Origin: Geomonas agri
Lineage (GTDB): Bacteria > Desulfobacterota > Desulfuromonadia > Geobacterales > Geobacteraceae
Assembly (NCBI RefSeq): GCF_020179605.1
Contig: NZ_JAINZO010000001.1
Location: 1,054,001 to 1,118,000 of the forward strand
Length of the DNA stretch: 64,000 nt
Reading direction: 5' to 3'
Position 1 is the first letter of the stretch. Every line of letters begins with the position of its first letter. Positions 15,857-25,942 of the stretch are shown here, in pieces. The notes under the pieces are model-generated. The model worked only from the letters and a program-made list of their open reading frames with translations, searched no databases and had not been told where the DNA came from. The translations under genes were made by a program, and so were the position numbers.

Positions 15857-17374
15857 TCAGGGTAGGGAGAAATAGAAGGTGGCGCCCTTGCCCGGCTCTC
15901 CTTCGGCCCACACCTCGCCTCCGTGCCGCTTGATGATTCTCTCCACCGTTGCCAGCCCGATACCGAACCCGCCGCTTCGTTGCGACCCCGGCAGACGCCG
16001 GAACGGGACGAATATCTCCTTGGTCTGCGCCGCGTCGAAGCCGATACCGTTATCCCTGACGTAGAACGCCGGCACGCCTTCACGGATGGTACTTCCGAAC
16101 TCGATGACAGTCTCCTTCCGTCCCGCCGTGTACTTCCACGCATTGCCGAGCAGGTTGGCGAGGACCACCCTGAGCAACTGGCTGTCCCCCTGTGCCGACA
16201 GGCCTGGCGCTATGGTGAAGGTCGCCAGTCGCTGCGGCTCGGACCGCGCCAGTTCGGCCGCGATCTCCTCTGCTCCGAGGCTCAGGTCCACCGTTTCCTG
16301 CTTCGGTTCCGCGTGCGCCATCTCCGCGAATTCGAGCAGGGCGTTGACCAGCTTGTTCATCTTCACGGTGCCCTCGTAGGCTTTCTGGAGGAAATCGCGG
16401 CAGTCGTCGCCGAGCATGTTGCCGCACGTCATGCTGACAGCCTGGCAGTAGCCGCTGATCAGGTTCAAGGGTTGACGCAGGTCATGGGCCACCGTGTAGT
16501 TGAAGGCGGTCAGGTCGCGGTTGGCGCTCTCCAACTCATCCGCCCGTGACGACAGGGCCCGGTTCAGGTCCGCGATCTTCTGCTCCAGGACTTTTCTCTC
16601 AGTGATATCGTCGATGATAGCGACCATGAAAGTGTCCTTGCCGTTTCGGTCCTGTACCATGGAGACCGTTAGGGAGGCCCAGACGACGGTGTTGTCGTGG
16701 ACGTAGCGTTTTTCCAGCGAATAGCTGCGCTGTTTTCCTTCCAGCAGAAGTTCATGGTGGCTGCGGCACACCGGCAGGTCCTCGGGATGGGTGAAGTCGT
16801 AGATGGTGGCGGGTACGCTGCCGCTGTTGCACCCCGCGATGTCGCAGTACTTGTCGTTGATGCGCAGGAAGGTACCATCCATGGCAACGTGCCCGACCCC
16901 GACGGCGGCCTGGTCGAAGGTAGCCTGGAGTCGCTGCTCGCTTTTGCGCAGCAGCTCGTTCTGCTCGGTAAAGCGGTGCTTCAGCTCCCTTACCTTGACG
17001 ATCCCGGTCACGGCGGTATGCAGCTTGGATAAATTGACCGGTTTGAAAATGTAGTTGCTGAAACCGAGCTCGATGGCGCGTACCAGGAAACTGGTGTCGC
17101 TGTAGGCGCTGACTGCTATCAGGTCGACTTCCTGGTCTATTTCCCGGATGTGGCCCGCCATGGTGAGACCGTCCATCGCCGGCAACCTGATGTCGGTGAT
17201 CACGATCTGCGGCCGGTGTTCCTTAAACAGAGTCAACCCCTGTGCTCCATCACTTGCTATCAGAATGTTGATGTGGGGATGATCCTCGATAAGGAGGTTG
17301 CCGATCAGCTCCCGTGTCTCGGCCTCGTCTTCCACGTATAGGATGCTCGTTACCCGCTCTCTAGCTGTAGGCAT
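15857..17374 (-). CDS. hybrid sensor kinase: receiver-PAS-histidine kinase
   Basis: A 505-residue cytoplasmic signalling protein. Residues 8-125 are a receiver domain with Asp61 as phospho-acceptor (VITDIRLPAMDG) and a conserved KP (IFKPVN). A PAS/PAC domain follows (about 145-265). Then comes a HisKA-like dimerisation domain whose H-box is VAHDLRQPLN (near residue 300), and a HATPase domain with N-box NLLGNAWKYT, G1 DNGIGFD and G2 GGFGIGLATV. There is no transmembrane segment, so its input likely arrives by phosphotransfer or through PAS. Its ATG is one base past the stop of the kinase gene upstream, so translation is coupled. Confidence 0.92.
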   Translation of the reverse strand: MPTARERVTSILYVEDEAETRELIGNLLIEDHPHINILIASDGAQGLTLFKEHRPQIVITDIRLPAMDGLTMAGHIREIDQEVDLIAVSAYSDTSFLVRAIELGFSNYIFKPVNLSKLHTAVTGIVKVRELKHRFTEQNELLRKSEQRLQATFDQAAVGVGHVAMDGTFLRINDKYCDIAGCNSGSVPATIYDFTHPEDLPVCRSHHELLLEGKQRSYSLEKRYVHDNTVVWASLTVSMVQDRNGKDTFMVAIIDDITERKVLEQKIADLNRALSSRADELESANRDLTAFNYTVAHDLRQPLNLISGYCQAVSMTCGNMLGDDCRDFLQKAYEGTVKMNKLVNALLEFAEMAHAEPKQETVDLSLGAEEIAAELARSEPQRLATFTIAPGLSAQGDSQLLRVVLANLLGNAWKYTAGRKETVIEFGSTIREGVPAFYVRDNGIGFDAAQTKEIFVPFRRLPGSQRSGGFGIGLATVERIIKRHGGEVWAEGEPGKGATFYFSLP

Positions 17375-17375
17375 G

Positions 17376-19829
17376 TCATACCTCGATGATGAATTCGGCG
17401 CCGCTGTCGGTGTTCTGTGCGGTCAGTTTGCCGCCCATGCTCTTCTCAATGATCGCCTTGGACATGAACAGGCCGATCCCTGTTCCCTTGCCGGGCTCCT
17501 TGGTGGTGAAATAGGGGTCGAAGATCTTGTCGATGACTCCGGCCGGAATGCCTCCCGCGTTGTCCGAAACCGTAACCACGCTTTTGTCGTCGTGCTTGCT
17601 TATCCTGATGACCACCTTAGGATTGGCGACAGAATGTTCACGCAGCGCGTCACGTGCATTGACCAGGATGTTGATCACCACCTGCGCGTACTCGTTGCGG
17701 TAACCATCAGCCATGACGGCTTCCTCGGGACGGTGCACCTCCACAGCGATCCCCTGCAGTGTTTCCCTCACCATCGACAGCGCGTTGTTGATCACCTCGC
17801 CGACGTCGAATGGCAGTTTGGTCTTGTCCGGGTTCAGGTACGCAGAAAAGTCCTCGATCGTCTTGGACATGTGTTCGATGAGCTCCGTGCCACGGCCCAC
17901 GCTTTTGCGCACGATCTCCACGGACAGGGTGCCACGTTGGTAGCTCCTTGCCAGGTTCTGCAGTATCAGCCCGAGCACGTTCAGGGGCTGGCGCCACTGG
18001 TGCGAGATGTTGACCAGCATTTCCCCCATCGCCGCCAGCCGATTTTGCTGCATGAGCATCTGATCCCTGACTCTCAGTTCCTCGACCGCCCGTAGCCGCT
18101 CCTCAGTTTGGCTTTTCAGTTCCTGCAGGGCATGCCTTAGTTCCTCGGTTCGTTCCCGCACCCGCACTTCGAGGCTGTTTCTGGCCTTACGCACCTCCTC
18201 CTCGGCCTTCTTGCGTTCGGTGATGTCAAGGGCGAAACCGACCCCTTCCTCGGGTGCTTCAGGCAGGGTGGCGGCGCCTATGATGATGGGAACCCTGGTG
18301 CCGTCGCTGCGCAGGAACTCCTTCTCGTATGGCGTGTCGAGGCCGGTGGCACGCAGTTCGTCAAGGGCGTACTGGTCCAGAGCATCGAACTCGGGTGGGG
18401 TAAGCTCGCTCCACTTTATCGTCCCCGCTTCCAGTTCGGCCCGGCTCCGCCCCAGCATGTTGAGAAAGGCGTCGTTGGCGTCGAGGATGTCCCCGTGCAT
18501 GTTCCAGTAGATGAGGCCGATCATGCCGGAGTCGAAGATCCTTCGCAGCCGCGCTTCGGCCTTCTTGGGATCGGTGATGTCGAGGGTGGTGCCGATCACC
18601 CGGGTCGGCCTCCCTGCTGCATCGAAAAACACCTGTCCCCTCGCCATAAGCCAGCGTTCCTTGCCATCCTCGATGCCGATGGCGCGGCATTCGGCCCGGT
18701 AAAAGCCGCCGCTGTCCGGCTGCAGGGCCTTCTTAAGCGCTTCCTGCGCCTGTGCACGGTCTTCCGGGTGGACCGCGGATATCAACAGTTCGTAGGACGC
18801 CGCCGCATCAGGCGACAGCCCGAAGTTCCTCTTGGCTTGGTCGGACCAGGTCAGCTTGCCGGTTTGTGGTTCGAACTCGAAGGTGCCCATGCCGGTGGTG
18901 GTGATGGCCATCTGCAAGGTGGCCTCGTTGTAGCGCAGTTTCTCCTCACTTCGCGCCAGTTCCTCGGATCGCCTGGCAAGCTCCTGGCTCTTTTCCTGTT
19001 CCATCCGCGCCAGTTGCACGTAGTCGGCGAGGAGTCCAAACAGCATGACAAACGCCCCGATGACGATGATGTTGCGGCCAAGATAGAAGGGGAGGTTGAA
19101 CCAGTTTGCCCCCAGTGCGTTCATGGCAACCGACGAGGTGGCGGCCAGTTGTGACAAAGCCGTAAAGGCGAAGAGGCGGTCTCCGGTATCGAGGTAGGTC
19201 GCAGTGGCTACCACTGCGCTGGCGAAGAGCATCGTCGCCAGGAACAGCAGAAGGGCGACCTCCCCCTCCGTGAAGCTTCCTGCCACCACCATGACAGGGA
19301 GGACGCGATCGAGTTTCACCACGGCAACCGCGGCCAAGGTGACCGCTCCGACCGCTGCTGCCGCAATCATCCAGGCGGAACGTCTGCCGCGGGGGACAGA
19401 GCTGAAGGGGGCAATTATGACGCAAGCGGCAAGGGTAGCCATCTGCAGGTTCATCAGCCAGGGGGAAGTGTTCGGCAGCGCCTCGATGATGCCTCGGTTG
19501 CCTGGCAGCGTTGGGAATACCAAGAGACGGAAAATGGAATAGATGGAGTGAGCTAGGTAGGCGATCCCTATCCAGAAAGGGGCGGGATACCTGAGCACCT
19601 GGTGTCGCCCCAAGGCGAGAAACGCGACACAGAAGGAACAAAGGGCAACGAAGGTATGTACCGTGGGCAGATACCACTGCACCACTTCAGATCTGGTCGG
19701 CGGAGCAAAGAAATACACCAGGACGTTGAGTAAGCCGAGAGAGGCGGCTACAACGACTATCACAGCGTAGAGTGGCCGGTCCGGCCGATTTATCAAAAAA
19801 CTGCTCTGGGTCACAGATAGGCCATCCAT
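17376..19829 (-). CDS. membrane sensor histidine kinase with two PAS domains
   Basis: An 817-residue protein. The first 270 residues hold about eight hydrophobic helices (MASE-like integral sensor region). Two PAS domains with PAC tails follow (about 300-420 and 425-540). After a coiled coil comes the kinase core with H-box ISHQWRQPLNVLG (near residue 610), typical of Geobacter HWRQPL-type kinases. The HATPase domain ends in GTGIGLFMSKAIIEKSMGGKL. The first two PAS-region repeats are well conserved in length. It is the first gene of a two-gene unit with the receiver-kinase. The start at 19829 has a poor ribosome-binding site, so the true start may be slightly downstream. Confidence 0.9.
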   Translation of the reverse strand: MDGLSVTQSSFLINRPDRPLYAVIVVVAASLGLLNVLVYFFAPPTRSEVVQWYLPTVHTFVALCSFCVAFLALGRHQVLRYPAPFWIGIAYLAHSIYSIFRLLVFPTLPGNRGIIEALPNTSPWLMNLQMATLAACVIIAPFSSVPRGRRSAWMIAAAAVGAVTLAAVAVVKLDRVLPVMVVAGSFTEGEVALLLFLATMLFASAVVATATYLDTGDRLFAFTALSQLAATSSVAMNALGANWFNLPFYLGRNIIVIGAFVMLFGLLADYVQLARMEQEKSQELARRSEELARSEEKLRYNEATLQMAITTTGMGTFEFEPQTGKLTWSDQAKRNFGLSPDAAASYELLISAVHPEDRAQAQEALKKALQPDSGGFYRAECRAIGIEDGKERWLMARGQVFFDAAGRPTRVIGTTLDITDPKKAEARLRRIFDSGMIGLIYWNMHGDILDANDAFLNMLGRSRAELEAGTIKWSELTPPEFDALDQYALDELRATGLDTPYEKEFLRSDGTRVPIIIGAATLPEAPEEGVGFALDITERKKAEEEVRKARNSLEVRVRERTEELRHALQELKSQTEERLRAVEELRVRDQMLMQQNRLAAMGEMLVNISHQWRQPLNVLGLILQNLARSYQRGTLSVEIVRKSVGRGTELIEHMSKTIEDFSAYLNPDKTKLPFDVGEVINNALSMVRETLQGIAVEVHRPEEAVMADGYRNEYAQVVINILVNARDALREHSVANPKVVIRISKHDDKSVVTVSDNAGGIPAGVIDKIFDPYFTTKEPGKGTGIGLFMSKAIIEKSMGGKLTAQNTDSGAEFIIEV

Positions 19830-20035
19830 TTATTGAGGTTGAAGTGATTACTGATGGAAATTCATTGCAGGTCGTAGCATTAGAATTCGGTAATTATATA
19901 CAGACGGAGAAGGGTGGCAACATGCATAAAGACAGGAGTGACGGCTGCGTAGCGGTGGAGAGGATATATGTGAGGATGCTTGCGGGGCGGGGGGCGAGAC
20001 GACTTCATGCAGGAGGAGTGGGTGAGGGGGGACAG

Positions 20036-20071
20036 CAAAGAGCGGGACCGCCTCGAATGAAGCGTCCCGCT
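20036..20071 (-). terminator. probable terminator of the small hydrophilic gene
   Basis: Stem GCGGGAC / GTCCCGC (20042-20048 / 20064-20070) followed on the minus strand by CTCTTTG. It is just past the stop at 20082. Confidence 0.5.
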
Positions 20072-20081
20072 TGACCAAGCA

Positions 20082-20387
20082 TTACCATCTACCTTTGTAG
20101 GCCGATACCTCTGCCGGCGAACCTTCGGTAGGATCCCGCTCGGCGGTGTGTTGGGCCCACCGTTCGTGGGAAGGGGATGCCAACGCAACGTCGGGACCTT
20201 CCGCAGGATCGCGTCCCGGGGTGAAATCCTCGTGACTACCCTGGCTGAGGCTGGCAGAGGTTTCCTCTTTGGAACTCCTACCGGCATTTTCCGCCATTGG
20301 TTGGCCTCCTATCGACCCCTGGTGCTGCCGGTCAAGTTCCGCAACCGGGTCGGCGTGTCTGAATGTCTGATGCCCATGTTTTCTCAT
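20082..20387 (-). CDS. small hydrophilic hypothetical protein
   Basis: A 101-residue protein with no hydrophobic segment, rich in His, Glu, Ser and Pro and probably disordered (starts MRKHGHQTFRHADPVAELD, ends EVSAYKGRW). Start chosen at ATG 20387, which has GGAGG 7 bases upstream; the longer open frame to 20495 has no such site. I do not recognise a family. The sequence composition is unlike a translated shadow: nothing overlaps it on the other strand. It has its own terminator. Confidence 0.55.
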   Translation of the reverse strand: MRKHGHQTFRHADPVAELDRQHQGSIGGQPMAENAGRSSKEETSASLSQGSHEDFTPGRDPAEGPDVALASPSHERWAQHTAERDPTEGSPAEVSAYKGRW

Positions 20388-20693
20388 GATGGACCTCCGC
20401 GCTGGGCCTCCTGTCAACATACCTTGGGAGCAGGTCATCTCATTGCCATTCCTTATTTTACGCTGGTTACGGTTATGCCTGGGCGAATACTTCATCCCGG
20501 CAGGCTAGCGGCTGCGCCCACCTGGTATGCGGTTCAGCCGGGGACTGGCTCGTCAGGTGCCTGTCTCCCTGTTTTTTGTGGAGCGAGAGGTGACGTAGGG
20601 GGGAAGGGAGGTGTGCAAAGAAAAGCGGGAATCCGGGTGGGGGGAAAAGAAAAACGGGGTCCGGCAATGTGCCGAACCCCGTTTCTTGATTGA
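20388..20693. other. intergenic region, no gene seen
   Basis: About 300 bp between the small hydrophilic gene and tRNA-Ala. Besides the tRNA terminator at 20645 and the small gene's ribosome-binding site I see nothing specific. Confidence 0.4.
20645..20684 (-). terminator. terminator after tRNA-Ala
   Basis: Stem AAACGGGGTtCGGC / GCCGgACCCCGTTT followed by T-rich sequence on the minus strand. Confidence 0.85.
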
Positions 20694-20769
<76 letters not shown>

Positions 20770-20793
20770 ATTATCTCTCGCGGTTATAAGGAA

Positions 20794-20826
20794 GAAAAAA
20801 GAGGTTAGGCTAACGCCCAACCTCTT
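20794..20826 (-). terminator. terminator after tRNA-Leu (CAG)
   Basis: Stem AAGAGGTTgGGC / GCCtAACCTCTT followed by six T on the minus strand. It separates tRNA-Leu from tRNA-Ala. Confidence 0.85.
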
Positions 20827-20833
20827 GATCTTT

Positions 20834-20920
20834 TGGTGCCGAAGACTGGAATCGAACCAGCACACCCTTGCGAGTACTAGAACCTGAATCTAGCGCGTCT
20901 ACCAATTCCGCCACTCCGGC
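20834..20920 (-). tRNA. tRNA-Leu (CAG)
   Basis: 87 nt with encoded CCA and the long variable arm of class II tRNAs. Anticodon stem CTAGA / TCTAG with loop TTCAGGT gives CAG. Confidence 0.96.
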
Positions 20921-21029
20921 TTGCGAGAGACCTACTTATAGCAAAGGAGGCCTCTCCGTGCAAGAAAAAAATGCCTGAATGATTATCTTTTTTCGCCTAG
21001 GCGGATAAATCATTAAAAAAACGAGGGAA

Positions 21030-21055
21030 GCAAAAAGGGGGCTCGCGCCCCCTTT
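21030..21055 (-). terminator. terminator of the ferritin-like gene
   Basis: Perfect 9-bp stem AAAGGGGGC / GCCCCCTTT, loop GCGA, followed by T residues on the minus strand. Confidence 0.88.
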
Positions 21056-21083
21056 CGTCGTGCCGTTATCTGCAGTTCTGCCG

Positions 21084-21572
21084 CTACTCCCTGACGAAGG
21101 TGTCCATGTCGGATTCGTCGACCATGGCCATGATCCTGGCGTACTCGGCCTCGATGGTCAGGAAGTGGTTGTGGGTCTCGTTGGCGTTCCACAGAAAGAT
21201 TTCCTTGATGCCCGGGTCGCTGATCCTGCCCGCCGTCTCGCGCAGGGCGTTCTCCAGGTGGGTCTCCTTGTCCATCGCGTACTCCAGAGCCTTCTGCTCG
21301 GTGAAGTCGGAGTCGATGGCCTTCTGGATCGAGGTGATCCAAAGCGCCTCGTTTTGCGGCGGGGCGGTGATGAACTCCTCGAAGGAACCGAGGTCGTTGC
21401 CGTGGTAGGCCTTGAAGAACTGTGCAGCATGCTCCTTCTCTTCACGAGCCAACTGCTCGAACAGTCGCTTGGCTTCCGCATCCTTCATATGCTGTGCGCC
21501 GATCTGGTAGAAGTTCATCGCGTTCTTCTCGGTTTGAATGGCCTGTTTCAGTGCTTCTTGCATGTCTTTCAT
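21084..21572 (-). CDS. ferritin-like/rubrerythrin-type diiron protein
   Basis: A 162-residue four-helix bundle protein without a rubredoxin domain. Diiron ligands are suggested by IQTEKNAMNFY (Glu near 14), LAREEKEHAAQFF (EEKEH near 48), KETHLENALRE and NETHNHFLTIE in the last helix. Such proteins reduce peroxide or store iron in anaerobes under oxygen stress. AGGAGGTG is 4 bases before the ATG. A near-perfect sigma-70 promoter lies 48-75 bp upstream and a terminator follows, so it is monocistronic. Confidence 0.85.
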   Translation of the reverse strand: MKDMQEALKQAIQTEKNAMNFYQIGAQHMKDAEAKRLFEQLAREEKEHAAQFFKAYHGNDLGSFEEFITAPPQNEALWITSIQKAIDSDFTEQKALEYAMDKETHLENALRETAGRISDPGIKEIFLWNANETHNHFLTIEAEYARIMAMVDESDMDTFVRE

Positions 21573-21619
21573 TCACACCTCCTGTACCCTTGAATATCAT
21601 TAAAGTCGTTGGTGTAAAC

Positions 21620-21647
21620 ATTATATGGGGTGTTATTAGGTTGTCAA
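21620..21647 (-). promoter_or_regulatory. strong sigma-70 promoter of the ferritin-like gene
   Basis: On the minus strand TTGACA (21647-21642), 16-bp spacer, TATAAT (21625-21620): both hexamers are perfect consensus. Transcription would start near 21613, giving about 40 nt of leader. Confidence 0.8.
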
Positions 21648-21825
21648 CTGGACCACTTCGTCTGCGCAATGTCAGCGGTGAAGGTGAGTAGGGTGTGTAC
21701 AAGGAAAATGAGTGGTGTGTAATAGATGATGGCAAAAGATCAAACGCGGGAATGTATCGATGTGTGACTGGTGTGACCGAAATGCTTGGACTATGACAGT
21801 GGTTGTCAGGAAGGGGAGCAGAAAC

Positions 21826-21859
21826 AAAAAAGCGTCCCGGCTCTAAAGCTGGAACGCTG
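21826..21859 (-). terminator. terminator after the distal tRNA-Leu (GAG)
   Basis: Hairpin AGCGTTCCAGC / GAGCCGGGACGCT (small mismatches) followed by T6 on the minus strand. Confidence 0.75.
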
Positions 21860-21869
21860 TCTGTTTGTG

Positions 21870-21956
21870 TGGTGCCGAAGACGAGACTCGAACTCGTACA
21901 GGCTATCGCCCGCCACCCCCTCAAGATGGTGTGTCTACCAATTCCACCACTTCGGC
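21870..21956 (-). tRNA. tRNA-Leu (GAG), copy 2
   Basis: 87 nt, encoded CCA. Anticodon stem CCATC / GGTGG (one T-G pair) with loop TTGAGGG gives GAG. Identical to the copy at 22128 over its full length by eye. Confidence 0.95.
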
Positions 21957-22081
21957 AAGAAGAACTCAGTTTGTATCATCAGCTGAGTCTGAAGTCAAGA
22001 ATTAAGAGAGCGGAATGACAGTTTTTTACTGCCATTAACAGTTCAAGGGGGAGGGGATGTCACCTCCCCAAGAGCCGGAAT

Positions 22082-22116
22082 AAAAAAGCGTCCTGGCTCA
22101 TGGAGCAGGACGCTTT
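22082..22116 (-). terminator. terminator between the two tRNA-Leu (GAG) copies
   Basis: Stem AAAGCGTCCTGCTC / GAGCCAGGACGCTTT followed by T residues on the minus strand. Confidence 0.85.
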
Positions 22117-22127
22117 CGATGTTTAGC

Positions 22128-22214
22128 TGGTGCCGAAGACGAGACTCGAACTCGTACAGGCTATCGCCCGCCACCCCCTCAAGATGGTGTGTCTACCAAT
22201 TCCACCACTTCGGC
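22128..22214 (-). tRNA. tRNA-Leu (GAG), copy 1, behind secG
   Basis: Same 87-nt sequence as copy 2. It begins 60 bp after the secG stop, the same secG-tRNA-Leu order as secG-leuU in E. coli, so it is probably processed from the gap-pgk-tpi-secG transcript or a promoter close by. Confidence 0.95.
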
Positions 22215-22274
22215 AAGAAGAATCCAGTTTGTATCATCTGGCGGCAGAGATGTCAACCGCAAATTTCTAATTAA

Positions 22275-22679
22275 CTACTTTGCCGGAGCAGCGGGGGCTG
22301 CAGGTGCGGCCGGAGCTGCGGGCGCAGCCGGAGCGGCGGGTGCAGCAGCGTTGCCGGGAGCTGCGGGTTTGATCGGTTGCTGCAACGGCATGCCGCCCAT
22401 CGGGGCCGGCTTGACCTTGGGTGCCTTGGACATGATGGAGGAACCGCCTCCTTTGCCCGACACGAAAGCCAGGGAGAGGGAGGTCAGCATGAAGATGACC
22501 GCTGCATACGTGGTCAGTTTGCTCATGAAGGTGTTGCCGCCGCCCGCGCCGAACACGGACTGGCTGCCGCTGGCGCCGAATGAGGCACCCATCTCGGCGC
22601 CTTTGCCTGACTGAAGCAGGACGACAACGATGAGAGCGAAACAGACTATGACGTGCAGGGTTACCAGTAAATAAGTCAT
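22275..22679 (-). CDS. secG: preprotein translocase subunit SecG
   Basis: Auxiliary subunit of the SecYEG translocon in the inner membrane. 134 residues: helix 1 (LHVIVCFALIVVVLLQSG), the conserved cytoplasmic loop GKGAEMGASFGASGSQSVFG, then helix 2 (TYAAVIFMLTSLSLAFV). Residues after 105 are an Ala/Pro tail (repeats of AAPAAP), longer than in E. coli SecG. The gene is 78 bp past tpiA on the same strand. Confidence 0.95.
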   Translation of the reverse strand: MTYLLVTLHVIVCFALIVVVLLQSGKGAEMGASFGASGSQSVFGAGGGNTFMSKLTTYAAVIFMLTSLSLAFVSGKGGGSSIMSKAPKVKPAPMGGMPLQQPIKPAAPGNAAAPAAPAAPAAPAAPAAPAAPAK

Positions 22680-22757
22680 TTAAAACCTAACCTCCGAGAT
22701 TGTTCACGAGACTGCCAAAGAGACTGTTTAGCATATTTGCGAAAAATAACCAAGTTT

Positions 22758-23513
22758 TTATTCGCCGAAACGGACGATGGAAGCGAAAGAGGCTCCCTTG
22801 AGACTGGCGCCGCCGACCAGGGCGCCGTCTATGTCAGCGCAGGACATGAGCCCTTTGACGTTCTCCGGCTTGACAGAACCGCCATACAGTATCCTCACCT
22901 TGTCGGCTGCAGTCTTGCCGAACATCTTGGCGACCACGCCGCGCACGAAGGCGTGTGCTTCCTGCGCCTGATCGTCGGTGGCGACCTTGCCGGTACCGAT
23001 GGCCCAGACCGGTTCGTAGGCGATGATCACCGGTGCGAATTGAGTCTCGTTGAGTCCTTCCAGGCCGCCCTGCACCTGGCGCTCCAGCACCTTGAAGGTG
23101 TCGCCGGCTTCACGAGCCTCGAGCGTTTCGCCGATGCAGAAGATGGGGACCAGGGCACCCTTGAGCGCCGCCTTGATCTTCTTGTTGACGGTCTGGTCGG
23201 TTTCGCCGAAGTACTGCCTGCGCTCGGAATGGCCGATGATGACGTGGCTGGCACCTGCGTCGAGCAGCATGCGCGGCGACACCTCGCCGGTGAAGGCGCC
23301 TTCCTCCTCCCAGAAGACATCCTGGGCGGCGAGGCTGATGTTGGTGCCGGCGAGCGCCGCGGGCAGCGACGGCAGCACGGTGAATACCGGCGCGACTACT
23401 ACCTCGACGCTGTTCACGCCGGCGACCAGCGGTGCCAGTTCCTCGATCAGGGCCAGTGCCTCACCCTTTGTCTTATATAGTTTCCAGTTGCCTGCTATGA
23501 CCGGCTTGCGCAT
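22758..23513 (-). CDS. tpiA: triosephosphate isomerase
   Basis: Interconverts dihydroxyacetone phosphate and glyceraldehyde 3-phosphate. 251 residues, standard length. Catalytic residues are visible: AGNWKLYK (Asn, Lys), IIGHSERRQYF (His), AYEPVWAIGTG (Glu) and the phosphate loop YGGSVKPEN. Start chosen at ATG 23513 with GGAGGAACC directly upstream; the frame extends ten codons further without a ribosome-binding site. Third gene of gap-pgk-tpi-secG. Confidence 0.97.
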   Translation of the reverse strand: MRKPVIAGNWKLYKTKGEALALIEELAPLVAGVNSVEVVVAPVFTVLPSLPAALAGTNISLAAQDVFWEEEGAFTGEVSPRMLLDAGASHVIIGHSERRQYFGETDQTVNKKIKAALKGALVPIFCIGETLEAREAGDTFKVLERQVQGGLEGLNETQFAPVIIAYEPVWAIGTGKVATDDQAQEAHAFVRGVVAKMFGKTAADKVRILYGGSVKPENVKGLMSCADIDGALVGGASLKGASFASIVRFGE

Positions 23514-23597
23514 TGGTTCCTCCAACAATGGTAGTGACTGCAATCTCAGATGGCGGCCCGACCGGTCAGACTGGTCGGACCAGTCGGACTCTGTCGC

Positions 23598-24797
23598 CTA
23601 CTTGTGTCCCTTGTCTTCCAGCACCTTGATGCCCGGCAGTTTCTTACCTTCCAGGAGTTCCAGGAAAGCGCCGCCGCCGGTGGAGATGTAGCTGATCTTC
23701 GCGTACTCGCCGGCACGGTGCACCGCGACGTCGGTATCGCCGCCGCCGACGATGGTCAGGGCGTAGGAGTTGGCCACTGCGGAGACCATGGCGAAGGTGC
23801 CGCGCGAGAAGGCGTCCATCTCGAAAACGCCCATCGGGCCGTTCCAGACGATGGTCTTCGCGTTCTGCAGCGCTTCGGTGAAGAGAGCCACGGTGGCGGG
23901 GCCGATGTCGAGCGCCATCCACCCCTCCGGGATTTCCTGGATCGGGCAAACTTTGGTCTCGGCGGCTGGGTTGAACTGGTCGGCGACCACGCAGTCTACC
24001 GGGAGGTAGAACTTGACGCCCATGGCGCGCGCTTTCTCGTAGGTCTTCATGGCGGTCTCGATCAGGTTGTCCTCGACCAGCGACTTGCCGACGTTGTAGC
24101 CCATCCCTTTCAAGAAGGTGAAGGCCATGCCGCCGCCGATGATGATCTTATCCACCTTGTCGCACAGGTTCTCGAGAACCTCGATCTTGCCGGAGACCTT
24201 GGCGCCGCCCAGGATGGAGACCAGCGGGCGGATCGGGTTCTTCATCGCCTTCTCGAAGTAGTTCATCTCGTTTTTCATCAGGAAGCCGGCAGCCACCACC
24301 GGGAAAAAGTCGGTGATCGCCTCGACGGAGGCATGGGCGCGGTGCGAGACCGCGAAGGCGTCGTTCACGTACACCTCGCAGTCGTTGGCCAGCGCCTTGG
24401 CGAAGTCGACGTCGTTTTTCTCCTCGCCGGCGTAGAAGCGCACATTCTCCAGCATGACCACGTCGCCCGGCTGCATGGCGTTGATCATGGCGCGCACGTC
24501 ATCACCGATGCAATCAGAAGCAAGTTTCACCTCTTTGCCCAGCAGCCTTGAGAGGCGCTTGGCGGCGGGGGCCATGGAGTACTTCTCCTTGCGCTCACCC
24601 TTGGGGCGGCCCAGGTGCGAGGCAAGCACGATCTTGGCCTTCTGGTCGAGCGCGTAGTTCAAGGTCGGCAGCACGGCGCGGATCCTGGTGTCCTCGGTGA
24701 TGTTCTGGTTGTCGTCCAAAGGAACGTTGAAGTCGACACGCATGAACAGCTTCTTCCCGGTAAGGTTTTCGATCTCATCGATGTAACGAATTGACAT
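23598..24797 (-). CDS. pgk: phosphoglycerate kinase
   Basis: Transfers phosphate from 1,3-bisphosphoglycerate to ADP. 399 residues. Landmarks: [15 protein letters not shown] near the N-terminus, [10 protein letters not shown], the hinge [14 protein letters not shown], and the nucleotide loop [10 protein letters not shown] with [16 protein letters not shown] at 24797 has TAGGAGGAG just upstream. It lies 80 bp after gapA, and that gap contains a hairpin. Confidence 0.97.
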   Translation of the reverse strand: MSIRYIDEIENLTGKKLFMRVDFNVPLDDNQNITEDTRIRAVLPTLNYALDQKAKIVLASHLGRPKGERKEKYSMAPAAKRLSRLLGKEVKLASDCIGDDVRAMINAMQPGDVVMLENVRFYAGEEKNDVDFAKALANDCEVYVNDAFAVSHRAHASVEAITDFFPVVAAGFLMKNEMNYFEKAMKNPIRPLVSILGGAKVSGKIEVLENLCDKVDKIIIGGGMAFTFLKGMGYNVGKSLVEDNLIETAMKTYEKARAMGVKFYLPVDCVVADQFNPAAETKVCPIQEIPEGWMALDIGPATVALFTEALQNAKTIVWNGPMGVFEMDAFSRGTFAMVSAVANSYALTIVGGGDTDVAVHRAGEYAKISYISTGGGAFLELLEGKKLPGIKVLEDKGHK

Positions 24798-24812
24798 GAC
24801 TCCTCCTAGACG

Positions 24813-24848
24813 CAAAAAAATAAACGAGGGGGGAGAATAGCTCCCCCC
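24813..24848 (-). terminator. hairpin with T-tract between gapA and pgk (attenuating terminator)
   Basis: On the minus strand GGGGGGAG / CTCCCCCC (loop CTATT) is followed by TCGTTTATTTTTTT. It could end part of the gapA transcripts and lower expression of pgk and tpiA. Confidence 0.6.
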
Positions 24849-24877
24849 CCGCAATGTGTATTCAATTTCGCAACTTC

Positions 24878-25885
<1,008 letters not shown>

Positions 25886-25913
25886 TTAATTAAGTATTCC
25901 TTCACAATTGGGG

Positions 25914-25942
25914 ATACTAACAGCCGAACCGGTGCCCGTCAA
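25914..25942 (-). promoter_or_regulatory. sigma-70 promoter of gapA
   Basis: TTGACG (25942-25937), 17-bp spacer, TAGTAT (25919-25914) on the minus strand, about 40 bp before the gapA start. Confidence 0.65.
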
